A DNA stretch of 64,000 nucleotides from Flaccisagitta enflata. Its lineage: Eukaryota; Chaetognatha; Sagittoidea; Aphragmophora. The position numbers were made by a program, and so were the translations under genes. Each line of letters opens with the position of its first letter. Positions within the stretch are counted from its first letter, which is position 1. The DNA lies in contig OZ231126.1 in the NCBI GenBank assembly GCA_965153355.1, positions 50,344,001-50,408,000 on the forward strand, written 5' to 3'. Of the stretch, positions 34,199-45,344 are shown piece after piece. The notes beneath the pieces are model-generated. The model did no database searches. It saw only the letters and a list, made by a program, of their open reading frames with translations, and was not told the DNA's origin.

Positions 34199-34314
34199 GA
34201 AGAAAAAACACATTTTTTTTTATGGGAATACACATATGATTGTTTTATTTAAAAATTTTTTTTAAATGAAATAATTGTATGTGTATTCCTATAAAAAAAA
34301 TGTTTTTTTCTTCT
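34199..34314. repeat. Short palindromic hairpin sequence
   Basis: GAAGAAAAAACACATTTTTT and GGGAATACACATATGATT are mirrored by AATTGTATGTGTATTCC and ATGTTTTTTTCTTC around an AAAATTTTTT centre. Arms are about 57 bp. Confidence 0.75.
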
Positions 34315-34451
34315 CTAATAGCCTAACAACAATCTAATTTTAATCTAATGTTAATTCACCATAGGTGCAATGACACTCAAAATATGTTTCTGAAATCTAA
34401 GTAAAGATAACCTTGAAACTTCGTTCCGCTGAAGTAAATAAGTATTACAGG

Positions 34452-34619
34452 TTTTTAGTTGCGGACACGCAACTCTATAAGAGGCTTTGTCCGTCCGTCC
34501 GTCGGTCGGTCGGTCGGTCGGTCCGTCGGTCGGTGAGCACGAGTCGATAAGTGTGAAAACGCGCATATCCGCTCCTGCTCACCCGTCCGCAACTGGTGGC
34601 CGTGTATCCGGCCTTGTTC
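34452..34619 (-). mobile_element. GTCGCG-family repeat copy
   Basis: It starts TTTTTAGTTGCGGACACGCAAC and ends CCGTGTATCCGGCCTTGTT, with a (CGGT/CCGT)n core. Orientation is set by the copies at 57637 and 58629. Its right end abuts the TATA box of fibrinogen-related gene 1. Confidence 0.75.
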
Positions 34620-34627
34620 TATAAAAT
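34620..34627 (+). promoter_or_regulatory. Candidate TATA box of fibrinogen-related gene 1
   Basis: TATAAAAT lies 74 bp before the ATG at 34694, a fitting distance for a short leader, and directly after the end of a GTCGCG-family repeat. Confidence 0.45.
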
Positions 34628-34693
34628 AAGCAAAAAATATTTTTCAAACTTTAATTCAGCGATTGATAAAATCATCTTAGTAATTGAAACAAA

Positions 34694-36777
34694 ATGCATG
34701 TGTTTACTTCTATTCTGATTTACTTCATTTTGATGATTTCTTTGAGGGTCTCGGCAAATCCTCTTCCAGGTAGACTTCTCAGGAGAGTATGTATCCTACC
34801 TTTTTGATGTGATTTTGCCGCTGTGTAACTTTCATGTCTCGGGAATAAAGTCGTTTGTTAATTCCAAAAATTCCACAAGAAAAATGCCATCGATAGGTGG
34901 AAAACCATTTCATTTCCACCCATCGATAAGGCATGCTTCCCTATAAGTCATAGGGTATGCTGTTCCATAGGAGATTTTTTAGTTATTCCTATATTGGTAA
35001 TAAGGCAGCTTCACTGTAAGGCATTTTTTGGCTTAGACCCTTGACATGCGCTAGCGACAGCTCTAGTGATGCGCAACGGTATTATCACGGGTGCAGGGAA
35101 CTGTAGAAGATTGTGTTTTGGTTTGAATTCAGATACGAATTTTGATAAAAAAAAAAAAAAAAGGTGTATATCATGCAATGCTGTATTTCACAAATTAGTA
35201 AAAAAAGAATGTCCGCTACATCAATGAATCTCAGACTCCATCAAAAAACGTATACAGGGTCATCAATCTGGATTGGGAAAAAGTATTAAGCTTTAACCCT
35301 CAGATGCATCATCTCAAGGACCTAGAATTGATTTTCCTATTTAGTACTATGTTTGACGTTTTTGGTGTCAAAATTTCATTGGTCTGTGTCAAATATTTTG
35401 TCCACAACATCAATTTGAAGTAAAATAAGTGTTTGTGGCTTAAGCTCAATTTATCCTTTTTTCATCAAAACTATTTTCCCTCATTTTTGATCAGTTTGAG
35501 CTACAAATGCTAAAATAATCTCAACTTCAAGATGTTTTTTTTAGAATTCATTGAAACATCTTCAACCGAGACAAATCTGACATTTGCTGCTCAATCCAAT
35601 GAAAAATTAGAGCAAATCTAAGAAAAACAGTTTTGATAAACTAAGGTTAATTTGAGAAATATCAAAAAAGGCTTGTTTTTCTTCAAATTGATGTTGTGGA
35701 CAAAGACAAAGTATTTACCTCAGACCAATAAAATTTTGATACAAAAAATGTCAAACATAGTACTACAAAAGAAAACAATTTCCAAACTAGCGAGAAGAAG
35801 CAGCTGAGAGCAAAAGCTTAACACTTTTTCCCAGTCCAGATTGATGACCCGGTACTTATCGAACAAGGCCCTAATTCATCAATATATCTTCAGATGGAGA
35901 GACAAAATCTGAGGGCGACCCTCCGATCGGCAATTGGACCCTAATTCAACGATGGCATGTTGAAAAGAGTGACGCTTTCAGAGACAACGGATGGATGGAA
36001 TACAGAAATGGTTTTGGAGAGAAGAGTGGCGGTGAATACTGGATGGGCTTGGAAAATATGCGTCAGCTCCTTGAGACTGATAGATGGCAACTCCGGTCAC
36101 TCAAATACCCTACTTGGAGCTACATCATTTACAACGATTTCACAATTGGAGAGGAAATCAAAGGTGCTAGATTTTGTCTCTGCGATGCATCTGAAATTCC
36201 ATATATCATATATCTGACTTGATCCATCCGGCCAACTGTAACATGATTTTTTTCAAACAGTCTTTAGATGCGTCCTTGCATTTCTAAAGGGGGTGTGTCC
36301 GTAGGTGAATCCATCCGTAGGTAGGTGGGTGAGATGGTAGGTGGATAGGTATCGCAATTTTTATTTTTTATTTTTTGATTTTTTATCTCTTAACTACTTT
36401 ATTTTTTATCTGATGAGGACGAATCTATTGGACATCTCCTTGCCTTGTTCAAATAGACTTGAATTCCTCCATGCCCGAGGGCATTTTTCCATTTCAATTT
36501 AGGTTACAGGCTCCACATTGGATCTCGAGAGGAAACTTACGCGATGTTGTATCTTGACCACTCTTTGCTTGAGTACTCAAATGGATCTCCTTTTTCGACC
36601 AGAGACAGAGATAATGACAAAAATAGCGGATCCAATTGCGCCGAACATTATGAAGGGGGATGGTGGCATAAATCGTGTTTCCGTCTATGCCTAAATTGTA
36701 AGAAATCTGTCATGGCTCACAATAGTGCATTCCGTTTTTATGAGACATACATGGCAGTTCAAAAAGTCAAAAATTAA
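34694..36777 (+). CDS. Secreted fibrinogen-related domain protein, copy 1
   Basis: Exons 34694-34769, 35894-36163 and 36503-36777, phases 1 and 1, give 206 residues. Exon 1 is a signal peptide (MHVFTSILIYFILMISLRVS, then ANPLPG). Exons 2 and 3 form a fibrinogen C-terminal-like domain: [28 protein letters not shown], then SRDRDND-type calcium-binding residues (TRDRDNDKNSGSNC) and YEGGWW. The usual N-terminal fibrinogen subdomain with its first disulfide is absent. Such proteins often bind acetylated or sugar ligands in innate immunity or adhesion; the role here is inferred. Compared with copies 2 and 3 it lacks four residues (WQLRSLKY against [12 protein letters not shown]). A palindromic mariner-like element sits in intron 1. 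Confidence 0.85.
35255..35852. mobile_element. Mariner-like palindromic MITE, 598 bp, in an intron
   Basis: The ends are CAGGGTCATCAATCTGGA and TCCAGATTGATGACCCGG, flanked by TA on both sides. Nearly the whole element is a diverged palindrome centred near 35550. Terminal sequence and TA duplication fit Tc1/mariner-derived MITEs. No transposase frame. Confidence 0.75.
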
Positions 36778-36957
36778 ATTCATGTGCCCCATCCACATCC
36801 CAACATGGCCCTACGATCTTCTGTAGTTTTCTGTAATGTGTCTTTGTATTGATTTTTATGTTACCGTTAACAATTATTTCAATCAATCATTGTCTTTGAA
36901 AAAAGGTCTATGAAAAACAAAAAAGATACAATGTTTTAAGTCGTCCAACTGTAAAAG

Positions 36958-37205
<248 letters not shown>

Positions 37206-37394
37206 GTGATTGAGGGTACATGTGGAAGTACTTGGATAAAATAGGTTCTGCAATAATTTTTCAAACATCACATTATTTTGGGTAAAGGTAGTAAAACGAA
37301 TAAAGAGAAGATAAAAAAAAGCGGACAGAATGCTGTCTTAGAATGAAGGAAAGAGAACCAACGGCAGAAACTGTTATTTTCCAAAAAGAAAAAG

Positions 37395-38608
37395 ATGATT
37401 ATTCTTTTAATGATACTTACAGTTCCAGTTTTCGTATCATCAAACCCAATACCCGGTAAGTGGAATTCGATTTGTAATCATTACTTCTTCTCGTTTACCC
37501 CTCTTTTCAAGCCTCAAAGAAAACGCACATTTTGGCAACGAATAAATTGACATGCCTCATTTGAATGACTACCAGTAGACGCGATGCTTTAAGGATTCAG
37601 AGCCGTGCAGTAAATACCATTGCATTTGCCACAGCTACATTTCAACCGCGAAACAATATCGACCAACGGGCCGAAAAGGAATTGAGACCAGCTTGGCCTC
37701 TTGTGGTTTGTCCGCCCACTACCGAAGCTATATATTCAAGACAAGGGTCTGGGTCAAATATATGTATTTAATCTTCTTGAATCTTGTCCTTTTGTCTTGA
37801 ATGAATAGCTTCGGTTGTGGGCGGACCAACCATTTTTCTGAAACAAACAGACATATTTACACTGACATGAAGAGGAACAATTGGACGGACATAGAGACAG
37901 AAATAAAGACGGAAACCGAGCGACCTAATGGACAATGGAAACCGTTCTGTGCCGTAACTGGTGTCTCTTTACTTTGAAATCTAAAATACATGTTTGAGGG
38001 GACTCGCCCATAGGCAATTGGATATTGATACAACGATGGTTGGTGGAAAAGAGTGATGCTTTCAAAGACAATGGATGGAGGGAGTACAGAAACGGTTTTG
38101 GAGAGAAAGATGGCAACGAGTATTGGATGGGTCTGGAGAACATGCGTCAACTGCTTGAAACTGGTAGATGGCAACTATATATTGGACTTCGTGCCCTAAA
38201 ATACCCCACTTGGAGCTACACCATCTACAATGATTTTAGCATCCAGCATCCAGTAATTTCAAGAAGAAATTATGAGAAAGGGGCAAAGCCCACTGTGAGC
38301 CGTTCAAAACTTTCATAACTTCCCGTCCATGCACAGGGTACAGACTTCATATTGGAAGGCGAGAAGAGGACTACGCCATGAAAGCAAGCGATTACTAGCT
38401 GCTCGAATTTGAGAACGGCTCTCCATTTTCCACGAGGGATCGAGACAACGACAAAAACGGAGGAAGACATTGCGCGGAATATTACCAGGGAGGCTGGTGG
38501 TTCAAGACTCATTTCCGACTATGCGTTAATTGCAAGAAGTACATCAATGGGCATGATGGCAATTTCCGTTATTACGAGACTTACATGGCCGTGCGAAAGA
38601 TCAACTAA
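37395..38608 (+). pseudogene. Fibrinogen-related gene, copy 2, disrupted
   Basis: A signal exon at 37395-37455 (MIILLMILTVPVFVSS, then NPIPG) is followed by exon 2 from 37999 and exon 3 at 38337-38608. Exon 2 is open and well conserved ([20 protein letters not shown]) but its end diverges after NDFSI, and the phase-1 GT donor of copies 1 and 3 is missing. Exon 3 has an in-frame TAG at 38396-38398, where copy 3 has an Asn codon, yet it stays open afterwards to a normal TAA at 38606. Two independent lesions suggest a pseudogene; good conservation suggests recent loss. A truncated secreted form cannot be excluded. Confidence 0.75.
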
Positions 38609-38823
38609 TGTGGGAATCTGGCAAGTGTTTTGTTTTTAATTCATAACATATGAGATTTGATCAGATGATATTTGTTGTTGAGCTATACCGGTTGTTAATA
38701 GACTAGGAAATAATAATAGCACCACACTGAATATTTAGTAGCGTGATATGAAATGTGTATATTACTTTGTTCCTTGGTAGTAAGTAGATACTTCATACCC
38801 GAAAGAAAAGAACAGATAGGCTG

Positions 38824-39084
38824 AGGGGGCGTTTCTAGTCAAAGACGATCGCGTTTTGAAAGGGCTACTTGGTCGCTCGCTATGTTTGTTCGCTCGCACC
38901 GCTCACTCCGCTCACTTCGCTCACTCGCTCAGCAGCGCTCGACTCGCTCGATCCGTTCATGGGCTCGCTCACTCACTTCGCTCACTCCCTCGTGGGACAG
39001 TTGAAATTCTTGAATATGTGTTCACACTGTTATCGCGTTTCACGGGAACAAACGCGTTTTTGGCGCTCACTAGAAACACGCCCT
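38824..39084 (+). mobile_element. MITE-like repeat B, copy 2
   Basis: It starts AGGGGGCGTTTCTAGTCAA and ends CACTAGAAACACGCCCT, imperfect inverted ends. The inside has CGCTCACTTCGCTCACTC repeats, CTCCCTCGTGGGACAGTT and GCGTTTCACGGGAACAAACG. It ends five bases before the TATA box of copy 3. Confidence 0.8.
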
Positions 39085-39088
39085 AAAG

Positions 39089-39096
39089 TATAAAAG
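39089..39096 (+). promoter_or_regulatory. TATA box of fibrinogen-related gene 3
   Basis: TATAAAAG lies 89 bp before the ATG at 39178. A start site about 30 bp downstream would give a leader of about 60 bp. The repeat B copy ends just upstream. Confidence 0.6.
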
Positions 39097-39177
39097 AGGA
39101 GGCGCTCTAAACAAGGTTTACAGTTTCCGAAGATATCATCATACATATCACACGTGTAAATCATCTTCTGAAACAAA

Positions 39178-42100
39178 ATGATTGTTTCAATATTCATATT
39201 TTCTGCAATTTTCACGAATTTGGTTTCTTCTAATCCGGTCACTCCAGTGCAAGGTGAGCCGTTTTCTCTCTCTATTCATTGCTTTGGGAAGCATACACGA
39301 GACAACGCCACTATTTGGTCGGTTGGTTCGTCGGCTGATTTTATTATCAGTAGGTTAGTCTATCGGCTGGTTACACAATTTGTGGTCAGGAACCGGACGT
39401 GGCGGTATTCATAAATACACTCAAAACTCAACGATGCGTCCGGGCTGCGTGTATTGAACATGTGACATATGTGGAGAGACAGATGGACATCTCATCGTGG
39501 GCAAAAACAGCTGGGACACGCGGGTTTTGCACTTGCGTAACGGACGGATCGACGGACGGACAGACGGACTGATGGACGGACAGTTGGATGGACGGACAGA
39601 AGGAGGGATGGACGGATGGACAGAAGGAGGGATGGATGGATGGATGGATGGACAGACAGACGGACGGACGGACGGACGGACGGAAGGATGGATGGACGGA
39701 CGGACGGAGGGACGGACGGATGGACGGATGGACGGACCGACGGATGGACGGACGGATCCTCTTAAAGAGATGCGTTCCTGACGGACACATCTACATATAT
39801 GTTTGGTAGAGGAAAAGTGTAGCTCTTACTCTTTAGATTGAAAATCTTAGCAAAGAATGCACTTCAGTACAAGTATCTTTGTAAATAATGAACTTTATAC
39901 CCAATGAACTTTTTATCAAAATTCTTTTTGGGACAAAGAAAGTTGTCATGAAAATTGAAAACCATTTTGGGTTCCCGTGGCCTCATAAAGATCTCCAGAC
40001 CAAAATATTTGACTTATCCGAATTTAACAGCTCCACTGAAATGGTACTGTGCCGTGAAGCTAGATGGAACAATTCTTGCCAAGTCTACAGATCTTACTGT
40101 TGCTCAAAAAAGCCTTGGCATTGGTAGTCTCCAAAATCGTCAGGCTATCATTCCCATGGAAGATCAAAAGGCAGGTGATCCACACACTCTTCACAAGCAA
40201 TGGAGTGGTGGATCCATGTGGTGGAGTAACTGGTCAGATATAAACAAAATGCGGGAATTTTGTAAAAAGGCCACACCTCCTGGAGGTAACTATGTCAAAC
40301 ACAAAGTAGTGGGCACAATGACCCTCTTACAGAAGGGTCTGAGGAATGCAGGCACAGTTCATCACTCTCATTTGATGTTCTTTCTTGTCACATGCACTTT
40401 ACTAAAGTCACTTAGGATTATTTTCAATTGCTGAGATTTTTCTGTTTTCATTATATTGTCTTGTCAACGGTCAAAGCTCCCATTCCACATAAAACCCCAA
40501 TATTTTCATAAATGTACCCATTCAACTTTATTTACCTTTGATTACAAGCGATTTTATTGCTTCTGCTACCGGTGCTTGAGATGACCATGATATCGACAAC
40601 AACTCTTACTGTTTTTGTGACTCACGGGGTAGCATAAGTGGCATTGATTGATCACTATTCAAAATTTCAGAAAAACAAATTACATGGCCGGATACACGGC
40701 TGCCCAAGTATCGTGCAAATGGGCAGGAGCAGTGATGACAAAGGTTCACCATGTATTTGGGCGAGGGCAGTGATGCAACAAAAAAAAAGGTCATTAGACC
40801 TAAGTCGCGTGCGTCGGCATTTTCAAAAAAAGTCAGGCAGACAGACAGACATGCAGACAAACACTTTTCTTTCAAAAAGACAGGTAAAATAGTCATTCCT
40901 CACTCCAAGCTTCTTCTCGACTACTCAAAAATATGAAAAAAACTTGATAAAAGCCTTTAAAACAACTTTGTGACCGACGGACCAACGGACCGACGGACCG
41001 ACGGACCGACGGACCGACTGACCAACGGACCAAAAAGTGGCTTATAGAGTCGCGTAGCACGCGACTTAAAACATGGCCGGATACATGGCAATCCAGTCGC
41101 GGACGGTTGGGCAGGAGCAGTAATGCGAAAACTGCTCGCAATTCAAAAATGGGACCTACTTACTTACCGACCGACACGGTAAGGTGTAGAGTCGCGCTAT
41201 TTGGACGACAAAGCCAAGACTCTTAGGCTGGGATTTAGGCTTGAAGGCTGGGGTTTGGGCCTCATTTCAGGCCTTCATGACCCTACATGTCATGTCATAG
41301 ACCTCATACACATTCAAAACCCAAAACAAAATTGCCCTGTGTCGAATTATAGGTAATCGACCCCTCCGGGGCCACTGCCCCATTACCTCAACACCACAAT
41401 ACTAAATGATATCAATGGGGCATCGGAAACCGCTGACCATAATGACGCTTGAGCGACCTGTTATCTATGAAAATGTTTAGTAAGATTTTTTGCAAAGGAT
41501 GGGACAGCAAAAATCTCCAACACTATTACTCAAATGACCAAACTTAACTTTGTATCAGGTTAAAATCCTCTTGGGACCAAGAATGTATGTAATGTAACCA
41601 AAACGTGGCTTGAATCGTTTCGTGTCCGTTGATAAAAAATGATTACTGCTTTGTTGAGATCACCGTCCTTTTACATCACAAGTGACATAATACAGCTGAT
41701 AGATTTGAGCCGTCTATAAAAATTGAGAACTGAAAATGAATAATGAAAATTCAAGACGCGGCAAATACTGGTAATGAATGAAATATTGGTATTTTTCACA
41801 CAACATTGGTCAAACTATAACTATCAGGTGATCCTCCAATTGGCGATTGGATTTTGATTCAGCGATGGAAAGTGGAGAAGAGCGACGCTTTCAAGGCAAA
41901 TGGATGGATGGAGTACAGAAACGGTTTTGGAGAGAAAAATGGCAACGAGTATTGGATGGGTCTGGAGAACATGCGGAAGATGCTCGAAACTGGCAGATGG
42001 CAGCTGTACATTGGACTTCGTGCGCTGAAATATCCAACTTGGAGTTATATCATTTACAACGATTTTAAGATTGGAGACGAAATAAGAGGTGACCTAAAAC

Positions 42101-42721
42101 TTGTTTTTTCCTCTTCATGAGAACTTAATCAAATTTTTAGTCGCGGACACGCGACTCTACACCTTGCCGTGTCGGTCCGTCGGTCCGTCCGTCCCGTAAC
42201 ATTTCTAAATTCCGAGCGGTTATTGCACTACTGCTCTTGCCCAACCGTCCGCGACTGTATTGCCGTGTATCCGGCCTTGTTTTGGCCTGCTCTAGAATGT
42301 TGGTGCCAAAAGCGACAGTTTCTGCCGTGCTTATCGCATTGATATCAATTGAATGGTTGAATAGTTTTAACTTGATATGTCTTCATAAAAACCGCATAGT
42401 GGCAATTCAATTTTTAAATCATGACCATTAAAATGGCTTTTCTGATCAGGCTATCGGCTTCACGTGGGACAGAAAGAAGAAAATTATGCAATGAGTGGAG
42501 CTGATTATAACTTGCTCGAGTTTGAAAACGGAGCCCCGTTTACCGCAATTGACAGGGACAATGACAAGCATGGTAGCTTGAATTTAGCTGAATACTATGA
42601 AGGTGGCTGGTGGTTTAAAGCCAGTTTCCGTCTGTGTGTGAATTGTAAAAAACATATCAATGGGCACAACACCAAGCATCGATTCTATGAGACGTACATG
42701 GCTGTTCGTAAGGTGAATTGA
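39178..42721 (+). CDS. Secreted fibrinogen-related domain protein, copy 3
   Basis: Exons 39178-39253, 41828-42088 and 42450-42721, phases 1 and 1, give 202 residues. The signal peptide ([18 protein letters not shown]) is followed by NPVTPVQG, sharing the NP start of the mature form with copies 1 and 2. The domain runs from GDWILIQRW through EYWMGLEN to [18 protein letters not shown] and LCVNCKK. In the Ca-site region the usual Cys after the DRDND block (NSGSNC) is replaced (GSLNL), so one disulfide is probably altered. Intron 1 (2.6 kb) is enlarged by GGAC arrays and GTCGCG-family repeats, one copy of which also lies in intron 2. TATA box at 39089 and AATAAA at 42861 frame the gene. Confidence 0.85.
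39535..39765. repeat. (GGAC)n / (GGATGGAC)n array
   Basis: Tandem GGAC and GGATGGAC units in intron 1 of copy 3. Frames such as [10 protein letters not shown] come from the array. Confidence 0.9.
40682..41070 (+). mobile_element. GTCGCG-family repeat copy (long)
   Basis: ATGGCCGGATACACGGCTGC at the left and AGTCGCGTAGCACGCGACTT at the right, with a (GGACCGAC)n core at 40975-41030. It abuts another copy. Confidence 0.65.
41071..41200 (+). mobile_element. GTCGCG-family repeat copy, adjacent, partial
   Basis: Begins ATGGCCGGATACATGGC with GTCGCGGACGGTTGGGCAGG, and ends at TAGAGTCGCG with the hairpin lost. Head-to-tail with the preceding copy. Confidence 0.6.
42136..42281 (-). mobile_element. 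GTCGCG-family repeat copy in intron 2 of fibrinogen-related gene 3
   Basis: TTTTTAGTCGCGGACACGCG at the left, (GTCCGTCG)n core, and CGTGTATCCGGCCTTGT at the right. A short, complete-looking member of about 146 bp. Confidence 0.75.
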
Positions 42722-42860
42722 TGCTTTGTAACTTCTGCCGCTATAAATGATTCCGCAATACACGCGTACACGTGTTCATTGTGATTATGGATGCGTAACT
42801 CGTCTTTGGACTATCAATACTAGTGTACAGAATTTCATCCACCATCGTTATCATATGAAC

Positions 42861-42866
42861 AATAAA
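42861..42866 (+). terminator. Polyadenylation signal of fibrinogen-related gene 3
   Basis: AATAAA 140 bp after the stop codon, followed by a T-rich and G-rich stretch at 42885-42910 typical of downstream elements. Confidence 0.6.
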
Positions 42867-42910
42867 GTTAACTCACGTCTTTTTCAGTCTTTTTTTTTGG
42901 GGGGGGGAGG

Positions 42911-43967
42911 GCTTCTATTCTGAATAAGCCTAATGTTGACCCATGTGGGAAATGTCAGCATTCATTCTAGTCACTCTACATACACTGAGCAGAAATGACT
43001 AAAACAAAAAAAAATCGGGATTCTACGAGCAGTTCCTGTTGTGGAGCTGTCTTGGGTTTCTATTGCCACCATTTTTGGCTTTAAAAGTTTACATCTTGGT
43101 TTCCGCGTCTTACCTTGAACTTCCCACAGGTCTATAGAAAACCTAAAATTTCAAGTTGCTCAAATGAAAGTTTTGACTGCAAATTTGAAATCTGCATGAA
43201 AAACTGTCTGTTGAAAGTGCTTTTCTTTTTTCAAAATTCTTTTGGGATCATTGTCAAAATCAACGCTAAAGATTTTTTAAAAAGGTAAGTTCAATGATTT
43301 CACAAAGAAATTAAAAGGGAAGGTATGTTTCGCAAACTTTGACACCACTTTTGACAACCTTCTGATCGGAATGTTGAAAAAAGGAAAGCACTTTCAATTG
43401 ACAGTTTTTTCTGCAGATTCCAAATTTTGGATTTCCTATAGGGGTAGGGTTAACAGAGGGTAAGGCGCGGAAACCTAAAAGTATAATTTCAAATCCAAAT
43501 TTGATTTCAATAGAAGCCTGAGACAGCCCAACAACATAGTCTGCTCGTAGAATGCCCGTTTTATTGCTTTTAGTCATTTAGGTACAGGCTACTGAGCATG
43601 TTTAGAACAAAAAAAGAGAAAAGAAATTCGTTTATAACCGTTGCACACGCAAATCGATTGTTCTCCACGTGTTTGCGTGTACGTTTCCTGGTGCTGTCAT
43701 TTTGACCTTGTTTGTGTGTTTTTCTCTCCTTCCGGACTCCCACGGGAAGGATGGTGAAAGAAAGCTTTGAATTCAAATGGAGATAGAGTTGTTCACTTGT
43801 TCTCTTGTTCTCCTGTTGGTTGCCCTCGAAATCAACCTCCTTGGCGCCCTCCTTTTGGGTTTCTATGCCTCGTTTTGTCTGTCAGCATTGTCTAACTCTC
43901 TCTGACTCTATCTTTGTCTGTCTGTCTGTGTCTGTCTGTTTCTGTCTGTCTTTTTCTGTCTGCCTGC

Positions 43968-44037
<70 letters not shown>

Positions 44038-44449
44038 CATTCACACCAAAGTCTTCCCACAATGTTGCAACAAAAGCCGTAACAGTAACAGCAGCAGTCG
44101 AAATCATGACTGAATCGGCACATGTCAGCCTGCTTTGTATAAATGTTTTACATATTCACAAAATGGAAACCAAGTGTTCTTTTCTTTTTTTTCTTTCTTT
44201 TTTTTTTTTTTTTTTTGCAGGGGGGTGTTCATTTAATTGAGACAGTGAATCGTGGCCAAAAGAAGAATCGAGTTCTTTTGTCTACGTCGTTCTCATCTAC
44301 TCTTGTTACGCCCACTTATCGGGAATTGGAAAACCCAGGAATGAAATTCAAACTAGAATTCTCCCCGTTTGCTTCTCATTTTGGACGGCAGCCTCCAAGG
44401 GGCTAGCTGGTTTGATCCCTATAATTGTGTAATTTCATCATCAATGATT
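42911..44449. other. No gene seen; (TC)n at 43980-44034
   Basis: Mostly unique-looking sequence with a CTGT/CT tract at 43915-44034 and a poly-T near 44185-44216. No splice-supported coding exon. Confidence 0.45.
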
Positions 44450-44636
44450 TTCAGTCGCGAGCAAGCGACTCTATAACCCGCAATGTCCGTTGGTCGGTCG
44501 GTGACGCTTAGCTTTTTGGCGTTTATGGGCGTTTTTTGCAGTATGGCTCCTGCCAAACAGCTTGGTTGGCCATTATCATTACTGCCCTTGCCTTTTCCGC
44601 ACTCAACTTAGAGAGCCGTGTATAAGGCCTGGTTTT
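44450..44636 (-). mobile_element. GTCGCG-family repeat copy
   Basis: CAGTCGCGAGCAAGCGACTC hairpin at the left, GGTCGGTCGGTG core, and GAGCCGTGTATAAGGCCTGG at the right. Diverged, ending where a palindromic element begins. Confidence 0.6.
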
Positions 44637-44637
44637 T

Positions 44638-44982
44638 GGGCAGCGGTCTCGTAGGGGTCGATGACCAATGCTTTCACACAGGGGAATTTTCTTATTCTCC
44701 TCCTTCTTCTCCTCCTCCTTCTTTGTAACCCCCCCCCCTACCTTCAGTCCCATATTTCGCCTTGAGGCCAAAATCCCATCTTCGAGGCCCAAATCCCAGT
44801 CGAGGGATTTGGGCCTCAAAACTGGGATTTGGGCCTCAAGGCTGGGATATGGGCCTCGAGGCTGAGATATGGGCCTGGAGGTTGGAGGGGGGATGGAGGA
44901 TGAGGAGGAGGAGAAGGAGGAGAAGGAGAAAATTCCCCTGTGTGAAAGCATAGATCATCGACTCCTTCGGGACCATCTCGCG
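44638..44982. mobile_element. Palindromic foldback element with GGGCCTCAA repeats
   Basis: The left end GGGCAGCGGTCTCGTAGGGG and CTTTCACACAGGGGAATTTT return inverted at 44930-44982 (AAATTCCCCTGTGTGAAAGC, ATCGACTCCTTCGGGAC). The inside has mirrored CTCCT/AGGAG tracts and short tandem GGGCCT-containing units. The terminal GGGCAGC resembles the element at 62946-63392. Confidence 0.7.
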
Positions 44983-45339
44983 ACTATTTTACATAGCTAT
45001 GGTCCATGAAATACGAAAGGTTAAGAAACAATGGGATTGAGGCTGAGATAGACTAGGAAAAATGGTAAAAAGATGGTAAAAATATCGCTTGAAATTATCA
45101 TAAGTTTTTTTGCCCGTTTGTATGTTACAAGGTAATTTCTGTCTCTTTTGAAGAATTGCCTACATTCTTTATGATGAACTTTAGTTACTCCATGGCTATG
45201 ACTCCGTGTTCAAAAGGGCATAAAGTAAACCATTTTTAACGCTTAATCAATAGTCAATTGTGTCAAAGCTGTTCTAAGAAATAGATGTCTCATTCTGCAC
45301 GCCATTTCCAAAATATTTGAGCTAGGCCCCTGGGATAGG

Positions 45340-45344
45340 TTACC
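45340..45344. repeat. Target site duplication TTACC (left) of the BEL/Pao element
   Basis: TTACC precedes the left LTR and repeats exactly at 55541-55545 after the right LTR; 5 bp is the usual LTR-element duplication length. Confidence 0.95.

Noticed and set aside
39955-40434. 159-residue plus-strand frame in intron 1 of fibrinogen-related gene 3
   Set aside because: No recognisable domain, no splice partners and no TATA or polyadenylation context; it may be an old pseudogene or retroelement fragment but cannot be supported.
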